From DASYQD01 sp036005845 (GTDB taxonomy: Bacteria > Acidobacteriota > Thermoanaerobaculia > Multivoradales > JAIOJS01): DNA of 29,404 nucleotides. This document shows positions 23,533-29,404 of this stretch, in pieces. Under the pieces are notes generated by a model. The model was given only the letters and a program-made list of their open reading frames with translations. It was not told the DNA's origin and ran no database searches. Location of the stretch: contig DASYQD010000184.1 of NCBI GenBank assembly GCA_036005845.1, positions 1 to 29,404 of the forward strand. Direction: 5' to 3'. The translations under genes and the position numbers were made by a program. Position 1 is the stretch's first letter. Each line of letters begins with the position of its first letter.

Positions 23533-23928
23533 CTAGTGCTTGCCGGATCCGCTCTCGCGGTTCTGGATCGACAGGATGTTGCCGGCGGGATCCTTGAACC
23601 AGGCGACCTTGACGTCGCCGCCGTAGTAGACGTCGCCTTTGTGCTCCATCTCGGGCATGTCGTACGACTCGAACTTCACGCCCTTGTCCTTGAGCTCCTT
23701 CGCCGTCTTCTCGACGTCGTCGACCTCCCACATCGCGGCGGTGCCCTGGTTGGTGCCGGCGTACTCGGAGCGGTAGACGAAGAGCGTGCTGTCGCCGCTG
23801 CGATAGCGCGTCCCCACGCCGGGCATGCCGCCGAGCTTCTCGAGCCCGAGCGTCTTCTCGTAGAACGTCTCCGCCGCCCCGAGGTCGGAGACGGGAAGCA
23901 TGGGCTGGACCTTGGCGTCGTTCAGCAT
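23533..23928 (-). CDS. Glyoxalase/bleomycin-resistance (VOC) family protein
   Basis: A 131-residue vicinal-oxygen-chelate fold protein made of two beta-alpha-beta-beta-beta modules: KVQPMLPVSDLGAAETFYEKTLGLEKLG starts the first, AAMWEVDDVEKTAKELKDKGVKF the second, ending in WFKDPAGNILSIQNRE. The family uses a metal held by His/Glu to act on glyoxal adducts, ring cleavage or antibiotic sequestration. The final Glu (QNRE) is in the usual ligand place, while the first-module His is replaced by Gln (KVQPM), so an active metal site is uncertain. AAAGGAGG lies before ATG 23928. It is downstream of msrA on the same strand, with a strong hairpin between them. Confidence 0.92.
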   Translation of the reverse strand: MLNDAKVQPMLPVSDLGAAETFYEKTLGLEKLGGMPGVGTRYRSGDSTLFVYRSEYAGTNQGTAAMWEVDDVEKTAKELKDKGVKFESYDMPEMEHKGDVYYGGDVKVAWFKDPAGNILSIQNRESGSGKH

Positions 23929-23975
23929 GGTGGCCTCCTTTCGGCCGCGAAATCGCAGCAAGATGGCGGCCATCG

Positions 23976-24002
23976 CGCCGCGCCGAGAGACCCGGCGCGG
24001 CG
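23976..24002 (-). terminator. Strong 10-bp hairpin between msrA and the VOC gene
   Basis: CGCCGCGCCG (23976-23985) and CGGCGCGGCG (23993-24002) form a perfect 10-bp stem with a 7-nt loop, 27 nt after the msrA stop. It has no T-run on the 3' side. It could end msrA transcription or regulate the VOC gene lying 48 nt further on. Confidence 0.6.
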
Positions 24003-24029
24003 ACAAAACGATGACAGTCGAAGACCGGC

Positions 24030-24692
<663 letters not shown>

Positions 24693-24699
24693 GGTGCCA

Positions 24700-24705
24700 A
24701 GGATA
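24700..24705 (-). promoter_or_regulatory. Putative -10 element (TATCCT) for leaderless msrA mRNA
   Basis: TATCCT ends 7 nt before the first msrA ATG, with no Shine-Dalgarno between. Confidence 0.5.
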
Positions 24706-24727
24706 CGGCAGGCGTTCCGCGCCGGAT

Positions 24728-26203
24728 TCAAGGGCGGCGAGCCGCGTCGCCAGCCACCACGCGCTTGACCAGCGAGTTGGCCGCCAGCGTGCCGTCGGCC
24801 GGCAAACGGTTGAGCAGCGCCAGGTCGGCGAGCCCCACCGTCGACGGCCATTTCTGCGCGAACTGCACGAGCGGCAACGGCTCTTGCAGCGGCACCATCT
24901 GCAGCCGGTTGGCGTCGATGTCGTCGGGCGAGGTGATCGCCGAGAAGCTCTGCAGCGCCGCCTCGAGCTCGTGGCGCTGCGACTCCCAGCTCGCCGCCGG
25001 CGCGATGGCGAGCAGCTCGTAGGTCTGCCCTTCGTGCTCGGCGAAACCGACGGTGCCCGCGAGATCGCCGTCTTTTTTCTTGGCGGTGAAGCCGGTCCAG
25101 CGCACCGCGCCGTCCTTACCTTCCCACTGGCGGCCGCGCGTCATGCCCTGATCGGCGAAGAACCTCGTCTCCGCCTCGCTCGTGCTGCTCGCCTCCGACT
25201 CCTCGACGACGAGCGCGCCCTTGCCGCTCGGGTCGCGCAGCGTCAAGCCCTTCGGCGTGCCGGCGAGGCTCCAGCCCTGCGGCGCGTCGAGGCGGAAGCC
25301 GAGCGAGGGGTGCACCGCCGCGCCGTCGCGCAGCGCGCCGAGCCGCGGGTCGGGGCCGTAGGCGAGCCCGTCGAGGTGCTGCAGGTACGCCTCGCGCTCG
25401 ACGCGCATGTCGCCGCGCGCCTCGCCGCGCGCCTGCACGCCGGTGACTTCTTCGGAGATGCGCAGGCGGCGCTTGCCGGGGTCGGGGTGCGTGGAGAGCC
25501 ACGCCGGCAGCGAGCCGCCGCCCTCGGCCTTGCCCACCTGCTCGAGCATCTCGAAGACGCCCGGCATCTGCGACGGGTCGTAGCCGGCGCGCATCAGGTA
25601 GCGCAGGCCCAGGTCGTCGGCCTGGCGCTCGTCGTCGCGGCTGTACTTCAGGAAGGCGAGGCCGACGCCGAGCATGCCGAGGTCGGCCCACTCGTCGGCG
25701 TAGTCGGGATCGAGGATGACGGCGGCGGTGATGACGGCGCCGGTGGCGAGCATCTGCTGGCTCTGGCGGTGGAGCGAGTGCTTGGCGGTGACGTGGCCGA
25801 TCTCGTGGCCGAGCACGGCAGCGAGCTCGGCCTCGGAGCCGAGCTCGGCGAGGATGCCGCGCGTGACATAGACGTAGCCGCCCGGCAGCGCGAAGGCGTT
25901 GACGGTGGGGTCGTCGAGCACCTTGAAGCTCCACGGCAGGTAGGGGCGCTCGCTGCTCGCGGCGAGGCGCTGGCCGACTTCGGTCACGTACTCGCCGAGG
26001 TCGTAGTCGTCGTAGACGCCGACGGTCGAGACGATCTCGGCGTCGGCCTCCTTGCCCATGTTGAGCTCGGCTTCCTCGCCGAAGAAGGTGAGCTGCGGCT
26101 TGCCGGTCGCGGGGTTGGTCGCGCAGCCGGGGCCGACGAGGGCCAACGGCAGGGCGAGGAGCAACGCGCGGGCGGCAGCGGCGACGGCCGGGCGTGGAAG
26201 CAT
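24728..26203 (-). CDS. M48 family zinc metalloprotease, exported (likely lipoprotein)
   Basis: A 491-residue peptidase of the BepA/LoiP type, which degrades or refolds envelope proteins. The N-terminus is hydrophobic and ends at GPGC (C27), a degenerate lipobox, so outer-membrane attachment is likely but not certain. The zinc site is HEIGH (H133, E134, H137) in AAVLGHEIGHVTAKH, with third ligand E192 in SRDDERQADDLG. Upstream VNAFALPGGYVYVTRG is the usual M48 strand before the active site, and WLSTHPDPGKRRL closes the catalytic domain near residue 240. The C-terminal 240 residues hold a beta-rich domain (LGFRLDAPQGW...) with a PsbP-like fold pattern, and a LysM-like or DUF segment (MVPLQEPLPLVQFAQKWP) near the end. 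GGAGGTG lies before the ATG. Confidence 0.95.
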   Translation of the reverse strand: MLPRPAVAAAARALLLALPLALVGPGCATNPATGKPQLTFFGEEAELNMGKEADAEIVSTVGVYDDYDLGEYVTEVGQRLAASSERPYLPWSFKVLDDPTVNAFALPGGYVYVTRGILAELGSEAELAAVLGHEIGHVTAKHSLHRQSQQMLATGAVITAAVILDPDYADEWADLGMLGVGLAFLKYSRDDERQADDLGLRYLMRAGYDPSQMPGVFEMLEQVGKAEGGGSLPAWLSTHPDPGKRRLRISEEVTGVQARGEARGDMRVEREAYLQHLDGLAYGPDPRLGALRDGAAVHPSLGFRLDAPQGWSLAGTPKGLTLRDPSGKGALVVEESEASSTSEAETRFFADQGMTRGRQWEGKDGAVRWTGFTAKKKDGDLAGTVGFAEHEGQTYELLAIAPAASWESQRHELEAALQSFSAITSPDDIDANRLQMVPLQEPLPLVQFAQKWPSTVGLADLALLNRLPADGTLAANSLVKRVVAGDAARRP

Positions 26204-26230
26204 GAGAGCACCTCCGGGAAGGGGATCAGC

Positions 26231-26259
26231 TTAGCGCGTGCGAGGGCCGCTGCTAGGCT
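26231..26259 (+). promoter_or_regulatory. Putative promoter (TTAGCG-17 nt-TAGGCT) for leaderless gene at 26267
   Basis: TTAGCG (26231-26236) and TAGGCT (26254-26259) are separated by 17 nt. The GTG start follows the -10 by 7 nt without a ribosome-binding site, so transcription would begin at the start codon. Confidence 0.5.
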
Positions 26260-26266
26260 TCCGCGC

Positions 26267-26938
26267 GTGAACGCGCCGGAGCGTGCGCCGACCGAGGCGG
26301 TGGTGGTGCCGCTGCACTCGCGCCGGCTCGAGCGCTCGGAGACGATGATGGCGGCGCTCGACGGCCTCTCGGGCCTCAACCTGGCGCTCGAAGCGCGCGA
26401 GCGGCTGTCGCGCGGCGGCGGCGCCACGGTGCTGGGTTGGGCCGAGCTCGCGGTGGCGGCGGTGCTGCTCATCACCACCGTCGCCATGCTGCGCGGCCGG
26501 CGCCACTTCGGGCGCTGGGTAAGCGGGCTCGCCGGCATCGTGCTGCTGCTCGACGGGCTGAGCCGCACCTACGGCCCGAAAGGCCATCCGTCGTGGGCGC
26601 TGACGCTCAACGGTTTGGTGCTGCTGACGATGACGGGGCTGGCGCCGAGGCTCGAAGCGCGGCGCCGGGCACGGCGGGTGCTGCGCCTGGACGGGGAAGG
26701 CATCATCTACCGTCGCAACCGTCTGCGGCGCTTCACCGTGCCGCGGGCGAACATCGCCAGCCTCGTCATCGACGGCCCCACGGCGCTCGTGCGTACGCGC
26801 AACGGAGGCGAGCGCCGCATCGACCTCGGCGACCTGCACAACCGCGACGAGGCGGAGGCGGCGCTGCGCGCCTGGGCGGCCGCCGCGGCGGTGCCGGTGA
26901 GCGATTTCAGATTCTCCCCACCAGCCTCGAATACCTGA
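26267..26938 (+). CDS. Membrane protein with C-terminal PH-like domain
   Basis: A 223-residue protein of unknown function. Three hydrophobic segments lie at about 58-75, 86-100 and 110-124, with an Arg-rich stretch after the last (APRLEARRRARRVLR). The C-terminal 90 residues read as seven short strands and a final helix (LRLDGEGIIYRRNRLRRFTVPRANIASLVIDG...AALRAWA), the usual layout of bacterial membrane-anchored PH-like domains. The start is GTG 26267: the protein is divergent from the M48 gene with only 63 nt between starts, and no ribosome-binding site is present. The next gene starts 35 nt after its stop but has its own ribosome-binding site. Confidence 0.78.
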   Translation: MNAPERAPTEAVVVPLHSRRLERSETMMAALDGLSGLNLALEARERLSRGGGATVLGWAELAVAAVLLITTVAMLRGRRHFGRWVSGLAGIVLLLDGLSRTYGPKGHPSWALTLNGLVLLTMTGLAPRLEARRRARRVLRLDGEGIIYRRNRLRRFTVPRANIASLVIDGPTALVRTRNGGERRIDLGDLHNRDEAEAALRAWAAAAAVPVSDFRFSPPASNT

Positions 26939-26973
26939 AGGAGACGAACGCCCAAAGAGAAACGGGGGAGACC

Positions 26974-29404
26974 ATGAGCTGGAAGAGCTGCGTGAGGATG
27001 GCTGGAACGTTTGCTGGAGTCGCCTTGTCGATCGGCTGCGCGCACGGCTGGCACCATTCGACCAAGCCGCCGCGGCCGGCAGTCACGCCCCAGCTCATGA
27101 CCCCCGAGGCGCCGCGCGTCGACGTCCCCGGCCCGACCACCGCACCCAGGCATCCGCTGACGGTGAAGCCGGATGCGCTGCCGCCCGGCGGCCGTGCGCG
27201 GTTCCCGGCCTTCGACGGCGACTCCTTCCACCTCACCCTGCCGGTGCGCCGGCGCGACGACGTCAGCGCCCAGCAGGTGCTCGACGAAGTGATAGCGCCG
27301 CTGCTGCGGGCCGTCGGGTTCGAGCGCGGCGTGCGCGCGCTGCAGATGCCGCCAGCGGCCGGGCTCAAGCAGCCGGTGGGCGACTTCAAGGGCCTCGCTC
27401 AGGCCGTGGCGGACGAGTACGCCGCGAACCCCCGGCTCAAGCGCCGGCACACGCAGGAGATGATCGACGTCTTCCTCGGCCGCGCCGAGCCGTCGCGCCA
27501 GATCGACCGCGACCTCGAGGCGGGCGAGGGGATGACCTTCGCGCAGTACGTCGCCGGTCTCGAGCGGCTGGAGATCGAGTACCCGTTTCAGCAGGTGGAC
27601 GGCGACGTCCCCATCGAGCACACGCTGCTCGTCGCCTCGCGCTGGCAGGGGCAGGGCATCACCTCGGCATGGGGCAGCCTGATCAGCCGTTACGTGATCG
27701 GCAACGCGCGCCGGCTGGCGCCGGTCCAGGCCGGGCCGGCGGCGGTCAAGGGCCTGCACGAGCTCCCCGACCTCGATTGCGCCTCGCCGCAGCCGATCGA
27801 GGGACCGTTCCTCGTGCTGCTGCCCTACCGCACGGTGGCCGGCGGCAACACCGAGCTGCGCTACGCCTACCGCATGCTGGTCCAGATCATCTGGCTGGGC
27901 CAGACCGGCACCGGCCTGGTGTGGGTCGACGCCGACGACGGCAAGGTCTTGAAGTTCATCTCCTTCCTCGAAGGCGGCATCTCCGCCGCGGGGGCCACCT
28001 ACAACCGCGACCCCGGGATCGGCACCACGACCGGATCCTTCCAGGTCGACGCCGCGATGGCGAACCAGTACACCCTGCAGCTCGCCGGGTTCAGCAACCG
28101 CGTCGACTACCAGGGCGACGGCATGGCGGGCTTCAACGCCACCGACGTCAACATCGCCGACAGCGGCAACGGCAGCAGCGGGACGTTCGCCAACTTCAAC
28201 CAGGCGCCGATCAACGATCCCGTCCAGGCGCTCTGCGCAGCGGGCACCAACAAGGGCTTCGAGCAGGTGAGCTTCTTCTCGATCCTGCAGCGCGACTACC
28301 GGCTGGTTACCTCGCAGGGGATCTTCACTCCTTTCCCGACCTCGCCCTTCAGCCCGCAGCTCGAGAACCCCGGCATCGGGTGCAACGGCAACGCCTCGAT
28401 GACCTTCGGCGCCTGCGGCGGCTACACCAACGCCATGTGCCCCAACTTCGCCGACGGCACGACGGGCGTCGCCAACATGCTCAACACCGCGCACGACAAC
28501 ACCTGGATCGGGCACGAGCTCGGCCACAGCATCACGCCGCGGCTGACCAGCGGACGGCCGGCGAACTGGTGCGGGATGCCGGGGTGCGCCATCCCGGTGG
28601 GATGGGGCAACTTCCACGACCTCTGCGACGCCTGGTCCGCCCACTTCGAGAACACCAACTGCTGGTCCGGGTGGTTCGCGAAGAACCTCAACGGCGCCAA
28701 CGGCGCGCTCAACTGCCTCACCTCCAGCGAGGGCGGCTGGTCGCCGCGCCTGTCGCAGGTGACGACGCCGTTCAACCCCGGCGCGCCTGGCGACCACTTC
28801 CCGGAGCACCGCGCCGGCAACGTCTGCGGCTATTGCGACATGCAGGTCGCCGCGGCGGCGCTGTGGGAGGTCCGCGTCGGCATGCGCAGCAAGTGCCGGC
28901 CGTCGGGCATGCCGCAGTACGGCGTGCGCTTCCAGCGCGCCTTGAAGGAGACCGGCTTCCTCGGCTTCGCGCCCAACACCAGCGACCTCGGCAGCTTCCA
29001 GTCGCTGCTCGACCTGGAGACCAAGATGGCCGAGCAGTGGATCACCTCGGGCTCGCCGATGGGTCCGCCGGCCTTCGCGCACAACGGCCCGCACACCACC
29101 AACAAGGTGACCGCCGGCTTCGCGCGCGCCGGCATCTTCCTCGTCCCCTACCAGTGCCTCGACGGCAACGCCGGCACGCACGATCCGGCGGCCTGCGCGA
29201 GCACCGACATCGCCGCTGACGCGGTGATCGACATCGACGACAACGAGCCCGGCGACGACCTGACGCTCAACGGCGTCAACCTGCCGGAGTTCGACTACCT
29301 GCGCGCCGGCGGTCCGGCGCCCACTTTCCGCGTCTGGACAGGGCCACGCTACCGCCTCGACGGCGCGGCCGGCGCGTCGTCGTTCAACAACCCGGCGCCC
29401 TGCA
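26974..29404 (+). CDS. Large exported HExxH metalloprotease, C-terminus beyond window
   Basis: At least 810 residues, still open at the window end. Residues 9-22 form a signal sequence ending in SIGC (C22), a degenerate lipobox, so it may be a lipoprotein. A Pro-rich linker leads to a prodomain-like region (about 80-300). The zinc motif is WIGHELGHSI (H514, E515, H518), preceded by NTAHDNTW and followed by FHDLCDAWSAHFENTNC at about 555-575, where a third ligand should lie; neither the metzincin nor the plain gluzincin pattern fits clearly. Many Cys around the active site (CGMPGC, CDAW, CW, CL, CGYCDMQVAAAALWEVRVG) suggest disulphides. GGGGGAG sits before the ATG. It resembles large secreted zincins of myxobacteria and their relatives; the exact family is unknown. 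Confidence 0.85.
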   Translation, partial: MSWKSCVRMAGTFAGVALSIGCAHGWHHSTKPPRPAVTPQLMTPEAPRVDVPGPTTAPRHPLTVKPDALPPGGRARFPAFDGDSFHLTLPVRRRDDVSAQQVLDEVIAPLLRAVGFERGVRALQMPPAAGLKQPVGDFKGLAQAVADEYAANPRLKRRHTQEMIDVFLGRAEPSRQIDRDLEAGEGMTFAQYVAGLERLEIEYPFQQVDGDVPIEHTLLVASRWQGQGITSAWGSLISRYVIGNARRLAPVQAGPAAVKGLHELPDLDCASPQPIEGPFLVLLPYRTVAGGNTELRYAYRMLVQIIWLGQTGTGLVWVDADDGKVLKFISFLEGGISAAGATYNRDPGIGTTTGSFQVDAAMANQYTLQLAGFSNRVDYQGDGMAGFNATDVNIADSGNGSSGTFANFNQAPINDPVQALCAAGTNKGFEQVSFFSILQRDYRLVTSQGIFTPFPTSPFSPQLENPGIGCNGNASMTFGACGGYTNAMCPNFADGTTGVANMLNTAHDNTWIGHELGHSITPRLTSGRPANWCGMPGCAIPVGWGNFHDLCDAWSAHFENTNCWSGWFAKNLNGANGALNCLTSSEGGWSPRLSQVTTPFNPGAPGDHFPEHRAGNVCGYCDMQVAAAALWEVRVGMRSKCRPSGMPQYGVRFQRALKETGFLGFAPNTSDLGSFQSLLDLETKMAEQWITSGSPMGPPAFAHNGPHTTNKVTAGFARAGIFLVPYQCLDGNAGTHDPAACASTDIAADAVIDIDDNEPGDDLTLNGVNLPEFDYLRAGGPAPTFRVWTGPRYRLDGAAGASSFNNPAPC

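Noticed and set aside
24884..26266. Open plus-strand frame antisense to the M48 gene, continuous with the gene at 26267
   Set aside because: Shadow of the M48 protease; the real gene begins at GTG 26267, where a -10 element and a membrane-protein pattern start.
26707..29181. 824-codon open frame on the minus strand
   Set aside because: Antisense to the HExxH metalloprotease and the PH-like gene; composition is typical of the GC-bias shadow and no motif is present.

Overview
This is a 29.4 kb chromosomal stretch from a GC-rich bacterium. The sequence shows coding genes on both strands, strong third-position GC, and long spurious open frames antisense to most real genes. I found no rRNA, tRNA, CRISPR array, transposase or integrase. 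A bacterial-type GlnRS, tandem Ku genes, Cys/His motif proteins of the kind seen in myxobacteria and an ACP/acyl-AMP-ligase/acyltransferase fusion suggest a deltaproteobacterial (Myxococcota/Binatota-like) soil or environmental lineage. That placement is inference.

Layout. 1-364 (-): start of glnS, cut by the window edge. 425-1237 (+): membrane protein with two C-x2-HGLRYN-x7-GC-x2-C motifs. 1298-4392 (+): a two-gene cassette of a cytosolic subtilisin-like protease and a metallo-beta-lactamase-fold protein. 4425-5351 (-): B-box-like zinc-finger membrane protein. 5482-6032 (+): two small membrane proteins. 6231-7987 (+): lytic transglycosylase and nitrilase. 8053-11991 (-): an unusual run of four genes, namely a trypsin-like protease without signal peptide, an exported protein, a membrane protein with a long coiled coil, and a small cold-shock-like protein. 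12170-12565 (-): DoxX. 12646-15492 (+): ACP-FAAL-PlsC fusion. 15524-17549 (+): zinc-ribbon protein followed by two divergent Ku proteins. 17808-19749 (+): three unrecognised genes with less extreme GC (a membrane protein, an exported Cys-rich protein, and a putative PD-(D/E)XK nuclease). 19925-21037 (-): anchored protein. 21116-23496 (+): small protein and an exported two-lobed aspartic protease with PDZ domain. 23533-24692 (-): VOC protein and MsrA. 24728-26203 (-): M48 lipoprotein metalloprotease. 26267-26938 (+): membrane protein. 26974-29404 (+): large exported HExxH metalloprotease, running off the window.

How the genes fit together. Several themes recur: proteolysis (S8, S1, aspartic, M48 and a large HExxH enzyme), envelope maintenance (lytic transglycosylase, MsrA, lipid-remodelling fusion), and DNA repair by end joining (Ku pair, without LigD in view). 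The best candidates for undescribed systems are the S8+MBL cassette and the four-gene trypsin-like/membrane/exported cluster. Both pair a cytosolic protease with a dedicated partner in a compact operon, an arrangement known from bacterial conflict systems, but neither has a visible NTPase sensor.

At five genes (glnS, the nitrilase, the anchored protein at 21037, msrA and the gene at 26267) a TAnnnT hexamer lies 6-9 nt before the start codon and no Shine-Dalgarno is visible. This suggests frequent leaderless transcription in this organism.
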